A DNA stretch of 12,569 nt from DASWHK01 sp036398215 (GTDB taxonomy: Bacteria; Acidobacteriota; UBA890): NCBI GenBank assembly GCA_036398215.1, contig DASWHK010000025.1:1-12569 (forward strand). The letters run 5' to 3'. The translations under genes and the position numbers were made by a program. The notes under the pieces were generated by a model that was given only the letters and a program-made list of their open reading frames with translations, was not told the origin of the DNA and ran no database searches. Shown one piece after another: positions 1 to 5,138 of this stretch; position 1 is the stretch's first letter; every line of letters starts with the position of its first letter.

Positions 1-1
1 G

Positions 2-367
2 TGCGTCGTCGAGGAGCCGCTCGACGTCCTGGCGATCGAGCGCACGAGCGAGTTCCGCGGCGCCTACCACGTCCTCCACGGCGCGATCTCGCCGATCGAC
101 GGCGTCGGGCCCGATCGGCTGCGGATCCGCGAGCTGTTCGAGCGCGTCGACGCCGCCGCCGCCGCCGGCAGCCCGCTCGTGGAGGTCATCCTGGCCACGA
201 ACCCGACACTGGAGGGCGAGGCAACCGCGATGTATCTCGACGAGCGGCTGGGCGACCGTGTCGGGAGCGTGACCCGGATCGCGCGCGGCATCCCGGTCGG
301 CGGCGACCTGGAGTACGCCGACGAGGTCACGATGGCCCGAGCTTTGGAAGGGCGGCGCGCCATGTAG
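2..367 (+). CDS. recR: Recombination mediator RecR, 3' part (Toprim domain and C-terminus)
   Basis: The last 121 residues of RecR, which with RecO and RecF loads RecA onto gapped single-stranded DNA. The window opens inside the gene: reading from base 2, the protein begins with CVVEEPLDVLAIERT, the start of the Toprim domain, whose conserved acidic residue lies in the VVEEP segment. It continues through the typical HGAISPIDGVGPD stretch and ends with the family hallmarks NPTLEGEATAMYL, TRIARGIPVGGDLEYAD and a terminal ALEGRR. RecR is usually about 200 residues, so roughly the first 80 (helix-hairpin-helix and four-cysteine zinc finger) lie upstream of the window. In many bacteria recR follows dnaX and ybaB; that cannot be checked here. 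The stop codon is followed four bases later by a strong inverted repeat. The family call is near certain; only the 5' end is missing. Confidence 0.96.
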   Translation, partial: CVVEEPLDVLAIERTSEFRGAYHVLHGAISPIDGVGPDRLRIRELFERVDAAAAAGSPLVEVILATNPTLEGEATAMYLDERLGDRVGSVTRIARGIPVGGDLEYADEVTMARALEGRRAM

Positions 368-370
368 CCA

Positions 371-489
371 GGGGGCGCGGAGGACGGCGTCTACAGCGTT
401 GCGCTTGTTCCGCCTCCTCCGCCGTACGCGTGGTACGACTCCGTCGGCCTCGCGGCGCGCGCCTTGTAGACGCCGCCCTCCACGCCCCC
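371..489 (-). ncRNA. Candidate structured RNA: 25-bp imperfect inverted repeat, best paired as a minus-strand transcript
   Basis: Bases 371-395 and 465-489 are inverted copies matching at 23 of 25 positions, with a 69-base loop region. Both mismatches are A-C if the + strand is transcribed but G-U wobbles if the - strand is. Inside the loop, 421-427 and 433-439 behave the same way: on the minus strand they form a seven-pair hairpin with one G-U, while on the plus strand one pair is broken. All three imperfections therefore favour a minus-strand RNA of about 119 bases, starting GGGGG and ending CCCCC, as many rod-like stable RNAs do. I looked for the SRP RNA apical GGAA motif, RNase P core motifs and tmRNA features and found none. 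It is shorter than usual 6S RNA. No convincing minus-strand promoter was seen, so expression is unproven. An alternative is a bidirectional transcription-blocking hairpin behind recR. Confidence 0.4.
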
Positions 490-529
490 GAAGCTTGCGG
501 CGGAGTCGCCGTTCGGTTCCAGGAGCTGT

Positions 530-615
530 GGGCAAGGGAAGTCGCGCCCGTGCGCCCCGTGGCGCAGGAAGGTCGCTCGGCGGCCGGGCGCCTCGGGCAG
601 TCCCGTTTCTTGCCC
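530..615. repeat. Nested stem-loops upstream of the tRNA gene
   Basis: Bases 530-539 pair with 601-615: six pairs (GGGCAA with TTGCCC), then four (GGGA with TCCC), separated by a five-base bulge at 605-609. Inside lies a perfect six-pair hairpin, 551-556 with 561-566, around a CCGT loop. Either strand could fold. The structure may belong with the 371-489 element as one longer RNA, or may be a by-product of high G+C content. Confidence 0.3.
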
Positions 616-630
616 GCCCGGTCGGCCGGG

Positions 631-659
631 TTGTTCGGCCTGGGAGGACTTGCTACCGT
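631..659 (+). promoter_or_regulatory. Candidate promoter for tRNA-Asn
   Basis: TTGTTC (631-636) and TACCGT (654-659) are separated by 17 bases, and the second box is preceded by TG at 651-652, as in an extended -10. Predicted initiation near 666 would leave a leader of about 37 bases before the tRNA, a normal distance for a 5' leader removed by RNase P. The -10 match is weak. Confidence 0.35.
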
Positions 660-702
660 CAGCATGGCGGGACGCGGTTGCGGCCCGCCGCGATTTTTTG
701 GT

Positions 703-778
703 TCCTGAGTAGCTCAATTGGCAGAGCATCCGGCTGTTAACCGGAGGGTTGCTGGTTCGAGTCCAGCCTCAGGAGCCA
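703..778 (+). tRNA. tRNA-Asn (anticodon GTT), CCA encoded
   Basis: A complete cloverleaf can be drawn. The acceptor stem TCCTGAG (703-709) pairs perfectly with CTCAGGA (768-774), followed by discriminator G775 and an encoded CCA at 776-778. The D arm contains the stem pair GCTC/GAGC at 712-727. The anticodon stem TCCGG/CCGGA (729-733 with 741-745) encloses loop CTGTTAA with anticodon GTT at 736-738, which reads asparagine AAC/AAU codons. The T stem GCTGG/CCAGC (751-755 with 763-767) encloses TTCGAGT. Every stem is fully paired, so the gene looks functional. It stands alone, with a T-run directly behind it. Confidence 0.97.
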
Positions 779-831
779 TTTTTTTGCGCTACCTCGGCAA
801 CCCGGGCCCAGCGCGGGTCGCCGAGCTTTTC
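779..831 (+). terminator. Terminator behind tRNA-Asn: T-run then 12-pair stem-loop
   Basis: Seven T residues (779-785) follow the tRNA CCA. Then bases 793-804 pair with 814-825 (11 of 12 positions, one A-C mismatch at 799/819) around a nine-base loop, followed by CTTTT at 826-830. The stem plus T-tract is a typical intrinsic terminator on the + strand and would isolate the tRNA from the stress-protein gene. Confidence 0.6.
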
Positions 832-1157
832 CCCCTGTCGGATCTTTTCCTACCGTTTTTTCGGTGGTGCTCCGATTCAAATCCGCCTCGATCCGGCCCA
901 TTCTTTCGTCGTTATCGTCGATCTACTTGCTGAATCAGAAGACCGCGTAGGAGTGGACCACGGGGTCGACCTGGTCGTAGTAGTCTGCGCTCAGTCCGCA
1001 TCTCGCGTCACCGTTGATCGCAGCAGAAGGACGATGTGGCATGTGGGCTGGCGTCGGTGGAGAGCGACGCGCCGCCGACGCGAGCTGCTCTACGATCGTT
1101 GCGGCGGCGCCGTGTGCCGCGCCGGCCGGTGCAGCGATCCCGACCCGGGAGGGTGTC
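832..1157 (+). other. Upstream region of the stress-protein gene; no gene recognised
   Basis: About 330 bases without a protein I can support. Open frames cross it in several registers, but one of them begins inside the tRNA gene and none resembles a known family. The stretch 832-930 is less GC-rich than its surroundings and is the likeliest place for the promoter of the downstream gene, but I found no pair of boxes good enough to call. Confidence 0.4.
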
Positions 1158-2084
1158 GTGATCAACAGGATCCTGTGCCCGGTGGATTTCTCCGAGGCGA
1201 CGAGCTTCGCGTTGATGCCGGCGATCTCGCTGGCGACCGAGCTCGACGCCGAGCTCCTTCTTCTCCACGTCCTCGATTACCCGTATCCGCACGTCGGCCC
1301 GGTGGTGCAGGGTTTCGACATCGAGAACTACTACGGAGTCATGCAGGAAAAGGCCCTGGCGCAGCTCGACGGCCTGGTCGACGACGACACCCGCGAGTAC
1401 GCCGAGGTCCGCTCGCTGGTACGGCGGGGGAGCGCCTACTCCGAGATCGTGCGGCTCGCCGAGGAGGAGGGGGTCGACCTGATCGTCATCCCGACGCACG
1501 CGCGGACCGGGCTCGACCACGTGCTCTGGGGCTCGGTCGCCGAGAAGGTGGTGCGCCTAGCCCCGTGCCCGGTGATGACGGTATCGCCGCGGCAGGGAAC
1601 GCCGCGGCCGTTCGGCGGTGAGCGCATCCTGTTCGCCACCGATTTTTCGAAGAGCGCCGAGCACGCCCTACCGACCGCGCTCTCGATCGCCAGGCACTAT
1701 GGCGCCGAGCTGCTGATGGTCCATGTGGTGACGATCTGGGACTACGACCCGGCCAACCCCGAGTGGCGCTTCCCGCCGATCTCCCCCGAGCACCGCGAGG
1801 CCATCGAGGAGGCCGGCCGCGAGCGCCTCGAAGAGGCCGGCAACGCCATCGACGAGGAAGAGGTCGGCGTGCGCACGCTGCTGGTCCGCGGCTTCGACCC
1901 CGGCCTCGAGCTGGTCGAGACCGCCGAGCGGGAGAAGGCCGACCTGATCGTGATGGCCACCCACGGCCGCACCGGGTTCAGCCACCTGGTGGTCGGTAGC
2001 ACCGCCGAGAAGGTCGTCCGCTACGCGCGCTGCCCGGTGCTGACCGTCCGCAGCGAGGCGGAGCCCAGCGAGCTCGACGAGTAG
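1158..2084 (+). CDS. Tandem-domain universal stress protein (UspA family), 308 aa
   Basis: Two Usp domains in one chain: residues about 1-143 and 154-300. Each begins with the family strand and acidic residue (ILCPVDFS, D10; ILFATDFS, D162) and ends with the nucleotide-loop region (THARTGLDHVLWGSVAEKV at about 113-131; THGRTGFSHLVVGSTAEKV at about 268-286) followed by the CPV[ML]TV strand. Usp proteins bind ATP or other nucleotides and support survival under starvation, oxidative or respiratory stress; most are cytoplasmic, and this chain has no signal or membrane segment. GTG 1158 is chosen as start because GGAGG at 1148-1152 sits five bases upstream and the first residues (MINRILCPVDFS) match the normal N-terminus; the frame continues upstream but loses similarity. 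Domain 2 keeps the second glycine of the ATP loop and the GS pair. Domain 1 has alanine (A115) for that glycine, so it may not bind ATP. Confidence 0.93.
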   Translation: MINRILCPVDFSEATSFALMPAISLATELDAELLLLHVLDYPYPHVGPVVQGFDIENYYGVMQEKALAQLDGLVDDDTREYAEVRSLVRRGSAYSEIVRLAEEEGVDLIVIPTHARTGLDHVLWGSVAEKVVRLAPCPVMTVSPRQGTPRPFGGERILFATDFSKSAEHALPTALSIARHYGAELLMVHVVTIWDYDPANPEWRFPPISPEHREAIEEAGRERLEEAGNAIDEEEVGVRTLLVRGFDPGLELVETAEREKADLIVMATHGRTGFSHLVVGSTAEKVVRYARCPVLTVRSEAEPSELDE

Positions 2085-2177
2085 GCGAGCTCGCGGCGGC
2101 ATGGACGCCGGGGCGGCACGGGTGTGCGCCGATCCCCGGGGGAATCCGCCGAGCGCCGCTCGGGCAGCGGCGGGTAG

Positions 2178-2208
2178 CTTCACCCCTTCCGTGGGGTCGA
2201 AGCGTTTT
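2178..2208 (+). terminator. Probable terminator after the universal stress protein gene
   Basis: CTTC-ACCCC (2178-2186) pairs with GGGGT-C-GAAG (2193-2202) with one bulged C at 2198 and a six-base loop, followed shortly by TTTT at 2205-2208. The short T-tract makes it a modest intrinsic terminator. It lies about 95 bases past the stop and 50 before the next start. Confidence 0.4.
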
Positions 2209-2258
2209 CCATGGCAAGATTGCGGCGCCGATGCCCTGACCCTGCCCTGGAGGTGACC

Positions 2259-3452
2259 GTGACCCACCCGCCCGCTGCCCGACCCCTCCCTCGTTTCCGC
2301 CCGGCGCTGGCCGCCGTGATCCCCCTGGCGCTCGTCGCCGCGCTGGCGATCCAGCCGGCGATCGGCGGCCAGTCGGCGCCCGTCGCCCCGTCGCTCGCCG
2401 CCGCGATCGAACAGGCGCGGGCGCTGGTCGAGGCAGACCTCGCCGAGTCCGGCACGCCCGGCATCTCGGCGGCGGTCGCCGTCGACGGCCGGATCGTCTG
2501 GTCGGAGGGCTTCGGCTTCGCCGACCTCGAAAGCCAGGCGCCGGCCCGGGCGAGCACTTTGTACCGGATCGGCAGCGTCTCGAAGCCGGTCACCGCCGCC
2601 GCCGTCGGCCAGCTCGCCGTCGCCGGCAAGCTCGACCTCGACGCGCCGGTGCAGCGCTATGTGCCCTCGTTCCCACAGAAGGAGCGCCCGATCACCACCC
2701 GCCAGGTCGCCGGCCACATCGCCGGCATCCGCCACTACGACGGCGGCGAGTCGATCGGCGAGGGCCAGCGTCACTACGATGATGTCGTCGACGCGCTGGC
2801 GATCTTCCAGGACGACCCGCTGCTGTTCGCCCCCGGCGAGCGCTACTCGTACTCCAGCTACGGCTGGAACCTGATCAGCGCCGTCGTGCAGGCCGCCGCC
2901 GGCGAGGACTTCCTCGAATACATGCAGGCGAACGTCTTCGACCCGCTGGCGCTCACCCACACCCACGCCGACGATCCCCGCTGGATCATCCGCGAGCGCG
3001 CCGGCTTCTACTCCTTCCGGAGCGGCCGGATCATCAACGCGCCGTTCGTCGACAACAGCTACAAGTGGGCCGGCGGCGGCTTCATCTCCAGCGTCGAGGA
3101 CCTGGTGCGCTTCGGCTCGGCCCACCTGGAGGCCGGTTTCCTGCCCCAGGAAGCGCTCGATCTGCTGTTCACCTCGCAGCGCACCGTCGACGGCGAGGAG
3201 ACCGGCTACGGCATCGGCTGGCGGGTCGGCGGCTTCGGCGAGCTGTTCGCGGCGGACGATCCGCGGCGCGACGACGACCTGGCGCGGCTCCGCGTCCGTC
3301 ACCACGGCGGCTCGTCGGTGGGCGGTCGAGCGTTCCTGCTGCTGATACCCGAGGCCCGCATGGTGGTGGCCCTGCTGATCAACTCCGACCGCTCGTTCGG
3401 GGGCGGCCGACTGGCGGGATCGGTCGCCGCGGCGTTCCTCGAGGAACGCTAG
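2259..3452 (+). CDS. Exported serine hydrolase of the beta-lactamase/PBP-C family, LACTB-like, 397 aa
   Basis: A secreted or membrane-anchored serine hydrolase. The N-terminus has Arg residues and then a hydrophobic run (about residues 15-38), so it is a signal peptide or anchor. The catalytic set of the class C beta-lactamase fold is present: S106-x-x-K109 (SVSK), Y198 in YSYSSYGWN, and H349-G-G (HHGGSSVGG) in place of the K-T-G box. By eye it resembles the LACTB branch (mitochondrial serine beta-lactamase-like protein) more than true beta-lactamases: VQRYVPSFPQKE, GIRHY, and especially APFVDNSYKWAGGGF at about 261-275. LACTB relatives are peptidases or esterases; the substrate here is unknown and antibiotic resistance should not be assumed. 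GTG 2259 is preferred because GGAGG (2249-2253) is five bases upstream; an ATG at 2211 in frame has no ribosome site. It is flanked by its own terminator-like elements and looks monocistronic. Confidence 0.9.
   Translation: MTHPPAARPLPRFRPALAAVIPLALVAALAIQPAIGGQSAPVAPSLAAAIEQARALVEADLAESGTPGISAAVAVDGRIVWSEGFGFADLESQAPARASTLYRIGSVSKPVTAAAVGQLAVAGKLDLDAPVQRYVPSFPQKERPITTRQVAGHIAGIRHYDGGESIGEGQRHYDDVVDALAIFQDDPLLFAPGERYSYSSYGWNLISAVVQAAAGEDFLEYMQANVFDPLALTHTHADDPRWIIRERAGFYSFRSGRIINAPFVDNSYKWAGGGFISSVEDLVRFGSAHLEAGFLPQEALDLLFTSQRTVDGEETGYGIGWRVGGFGELFAADDPRRDDDLARLRVRHHGGSSVGGRAFLLLIPEARMVVALLINSDRSFGGGRLAGSVAAAFLEER
3432..3449. repeat. 18-bp perfect palindrome abutting the hydrolase stop codon
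   Basis: GCGTTCCTCGAGGAACGC is its own reverse complement, and it encodes the last residues of the hydrolase, with the TAG stop starting at 3450. As RNA it could form a stable hairpin at the 3' end of the message, but no T-tract follows. Role as a 3' stabiliser or terminator aid is inferred. Confidence 0.5.
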
Positions 3453-3499
3453 CGTCCTGAGTCAGAGGTCCGCGGCATTTTAAGGGCGCCACAACGGGC

Positions 3500-3777
3500 G
3501 AGGTCAAGGGGCGCGGAGGAAGGCGATGCCGTTGCTGGCGGGCCAAATCCTCCACCGTTCCTCGATTCGGTGTGGCCTGCCGACGCTGCGGCAGCAGCTT
3601 CCGCCGGCACCGTCCTGGAAGACGGTAACAAGCTCTCGCTCGGCGCTCGCGGCGAAGAAGCCTGCCACGAAAGACAGCTTGCCCACGTGCTATTACTCTG
3701 ATATCATTCTGTTATCACATCGCGCGGTCCCGCCGGCCGCCACCGAGCGATCGGCCGAACTTCTCGAGAGGTCGTGA
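3500..3777 (+). pseudogene. Possible 5' relic of a Hanks-type kinase gene (83-codon open frame)
   Basis: Bases 3500-3528 match 5113-5141, the ribosome site and ATG of the downstream kinase-like gene, at 26 of 29 positions without gaps. The frame from ATG 3526 starts MPLLAGQILHRSS, reminiscent of the openings of Hanks kinases (the downstream protein starts MIGTILGSYR), so GQIL may align with GTIL. After that no glycine loop, VAIK or any other kinase element appears, and the frame ends at 3777. It may be the remnant of a duplicated kinase gene, a small unrelated protein, or a non-coding copy of a leader. Function unknown. Confidence 0.3.
3679..3707 (+). promoter_or_regulatory. Sigma-70-type promoter upstream of the SPFH gene
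   Basis: TTGCCC (3679-3684) and TATCAT (3702-3707) are spaced by exactly 17 bases, with TG at 3699-3700 giving an extended -10. The boxes sit in an AT-rich island (about 3690-3718) within otherwise GC-rich DNA and overlap the palindrome TGATATCA, a possible operator. Predicted initiation near 3714 leaves a leader of about 135 bases before the SPFH start. Confidence 0.55.
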
Positions 3778-3849
3778 AGGGTTCGTCAGCCGGGCGCCGG
3801 CGGCCGCGGGAGAAGGAGGCCCAGTCGGGCCCGGAAGGATGGTCTCACC

Positions 3850-4719
3850 ATGATCCGCGAGATCGAAACCAAGGCGGCGTCGGGCCTCCCGGTGCTGCTG
3901 ATTTTCCTGGTCGTGTCAGCCCTGTTGATCTACGGCCTGATCACCAGCATCGTGGCCGAAAACGCCGTGCAGATCGTCGGTTACATCGTCGGGATCGCGG
4001 TGATCACGATCCTGTACTTCGGCTTCTTCGTCGTCAACCCGAACGAGGGCAAGGTGCTGCAGCTCTTCGGGAAATACGTCGGCACCGTCCGCGATCCCGG
4101 CCTGCGCTGGGCGAACCCCTTCTACACCAAGCAGCGGGTCTCGCTGCGGGTCCGCAACTTCGAGACCAGCAAGATGAAGGTCAACGACAACCGCGGCAAC
4201 CCGGTCGAGATCGCCGCCGTGGTGGTCTGGAAGGTCGTCGATACGGCCGAGGCCATCTTCGAGGTCGACGACTACGTCAACTACGTGCACGTGCAGAGCG
4301 AGGCCGCCACCCGCAACCTGGCGACCCAGTACCCCTACGACGCCTTCGATGAGGACGAGCGGTCGCTGGTGGGTGACATCTCGGAGATCTCCGAGAAGCT
4401 CAAGCACGAGAACCAGGACCGCCTCGAGAAGGCGGGGATCAAGATCATCGAGACCCGCATCTCGCACCTGGCGTACTCCCCGGAGATCGCCCAGGCCATG
4501 CTGCGGCGCCAGCAGGCGCACGCCATCATCGCGGCGCGGCGGAAGATCGTCGAAGGCGCCGTCGGGATGGTCGAGCACGCCCTCGAGGAGCTGTCCCGCA
4601 AGGGCGTCCTCCACCTCGACGAGGAGCGCAAGGCATCGATGGTGTCGAACCTGCTCGTCGTTCTCTGCAGCGAGCACGAGACCCAGCCGGTGGTCAATAC
4701 CGGCTCTCTCTACAGCTGA
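3850..4719 (+). CDS. SPFH/band-7 domain membrane protein, 289 aa
   Basis: A stomatin/prohibitin/flotillin-type (SPFH) protein, a class that oligomerises at the membrane and organises lipid or protein microdomains and protease access. Two hydrophobic segments occur at about residues 13-33 and 40-62. The SPFH core runs from about 62 to 230 and starts with the characteristic FFVVNPNEGKVLQLFGKYVGTVRDPGLRWANPF region. It includes the strand IAAVVVWKVVDT and the coiled-coil-like segment ending AYSPEIAQAMLRRQQAHAIIAARRKIVEGA. The C-terminal part (about 243-289: ALEELSRKGVLHLDEERKA, MVSNLLVVLCSEHETQPV) is a recognisable tail of one SPFH subgroup. ATG 3850 is taken because GGAAGGA at 3833-3839 lies upstream (spacing ten). 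A promoter is seen at 3679-3707. An Arc-like gene follows after 93 bases, and the pair probably form one unit. No protease or NfeD partner is adjacent. Confidence 0.9.
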   Translation: MIREIETKAASGLPVLLIFLVVSALLIYGLITSIVAENAVQIVGYIVGIAVITILYFGFFVVNPNEGKVLQLFGKYVGTVRDPGLRWANPFYTKQRVSLRVRNFETSKMKVNDNRGNPVEIAAVVVWKVVDTAEAIFEVDDYVNYVHVQSEAATRNLATQYPYDAFDEDERSLVGDISEISEKLKHENQDRLEKAGIKIIETRISHLAYSPEIAQAMLRRQQAHAIIAARRKIVEGAVGMVEHALEELSRKGVLHLDEERKASMVSNLLVVLCSEHETQPVVNTGSLYS

Positions 4720-4742
4720 GGCCGGCGGCGGGACAGCCGGCC
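4720..4742 (+). repeat. Seven-pair stem-loop directly after the SPFH stop codon
   Basis: GGCCGGC (4720-4726) pairs perfectly with GCCGGCC (4736-4742) around a nine-base loop, starting at the base after the stop codon. With no T-tract it is unlikely to terminate by itself. It may set the ratio of SPFH to Arc-like protein by partial termination or message processing. Confidence 0.3.
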
Positions 4743-4812
4743 GCGGCATCCGTTCGACCGGTGCCGCAGCCGGCTTCCGGGAGCCCGCCGCTTCCGGCAC
4801 AGGTAAGCGCGC

Positions 4813-4980
4813 GTGTCCGAGCGAAAGGCATTCCTGCTACGGCTGGACCCCAAGGTCCACGACGCCCTCAAGCGCTGGGCGGACGACGATCTGCGCAGCC
4901 TCAACGCCCACATCGAGTTCCTTCTCCGCAAGGCGCTCGCCGCCGCCGGCCGCCTGAAGAAGAAGGACGGCGAGGCTTAG
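4813..4980 (+). CDS. Small Arc-like ribbon-helix-helix protein, 55 aa, linked to the SPFH gene
   Basis: A 55-residue protein starting MSERKAFLLRLDPKVHDALK and ending LKKKDGEA. The pattern is that of Arc/MetJ-type ribbon-helix-helix proteins: an N-terminal strand (KAFLLRLDPKV, about 5-15) that would insert in the DNA major groove as a dimer, a first helix (HDALKRWADDDL) and a second helix (SLNAHIEFLLRKALAAAG), then a basic tail. The RSLNAHIEFLLRKAL segment is typical of Arc-family entries. GTG 4813 is the only sensible start, with a weak AGG eight to ten bases upstream. I recall similar small proteins encoded beside SPFH genes in several phyla; this is memory, not a search. No toxin gene is adjacent, so an antitoxin reading is unsupported. 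It may autoregulate the operon or act with the SPFH protein. Confidence 0.8.
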   Translation: MSERKAFLLRLDPKVHDALKRWADDDLRSLNAHIEFLLRKALAAAGRLKKKDGEA

Positions 4981-5138
4981 CAGGCCCGCAGCAGAAGGGC
5001 GACGAAGGGGGGGCGGGCGGCGAACCTTTCCTGCTACTGTTGGGTCGCGGCGCTCGGCCTCCTGAGTACTACGTCCCATACGTACGACGTTGTTCGCAGG
5101 CCGTCTCGCGGGGAGATCAAGGCGCGAGGAGGAAGGCG
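4981..5138 (+). other. Leader of the pseudokinase gene with a strong ribosome binding site
   Basis: The interval has no gene. GAGGAGGAAGG at 5126-5136 is an excellent Shine-Dalgarno stretch two bases before the ATG at 5139, slightly close but with the GGAGG core at a usable distance. Bases 5113-5141 are the copy related to 3500-3528. A small inverted repeat (ACGTC, 5071-5075; GACGT, 5086-5090) could be an operator. No clear promoter was found. Confidence 0.4.

Larger units (their letters stand above)
368..702. other. Gene-free interval between recR and tRNA-Asn, rich in inverted repeats
   Basis: This 335-base interval contains no reading frame with recognisable protein character. It holds a long imperfect inverted repeat (371-489), a second nested set of stems (530-615) and a candidate tRNA promoter (631-659), each listed separately. 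The density of stems suggests RNA-level function rather than protein coding. Confidence 0.6.
3453..3849 (+). other. Gene-free interval upstream of the SPFH gene
   Basis: About 400 bases without a supported gene. It contains a near-copy (3500-3528) of the leader and start codon of the pseudokinase gene at 5113-5141, followed by a short open frame to 3777 with no family resemblance beyond its first residues. It also contains an AT-rich patch with a good promoter (3679-3707). The remainder, 3708-3849, is the leader of the SPFH gene. Confidence 0.5.

Noticed and set aside
371..489. SRP (4.5S) RNA or RNase P RNA
   Set aside because: The rod shape and G/C-rich ends recall 4.5S RNA, but the conserved apical GGAA loop and flanking motif are missing; the RNase P signature GAGGAAAGTCC is also absent on both strands.
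368..702. Transposon terminal repeats or MITE
   Set aside because: The inverted repeat at 371-395/465-489 has no flanking target duplication that I can see and no second copy in the window.
1..708. Long + strand open frame over recR and the tRNA interval
   Set aside because: It is an arginine/proline-rich out-of-frame reading; the frame from base 2 gives unmistakable RecR.
862..895. Possible second tRNA fragment with a T-loop-like sequence (GATTCAAATCC)
   Set aside because: The flanking bases do not form a five-pair T stem and no acceptor, D or anticodon arm can be drawn around it.
1668..3305. Long minus-strand open frame opposite the stress protein and hydrolase genes
   Set aside because: Composition is that of an antisense shadow (Arg, Asp, Gly, Val rich), it spans two real genes and the gap between them, and it has no family motif.
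2259..3452. Antibiotic-resistance beta-lactamase
   Set aside because: The active-site motifs belong to the wider serine hydrolase family, and the resemblance is to LACTB, not to AmpC-type resistance enzymes.
4813..4980. Antitoxin of a toxin-antitoxin pair
   Set aside because: The fold is compatible, but no toxin-sized gene overlaps or abuts it; the neighbours are an SPFH protein and a pseudokinase.
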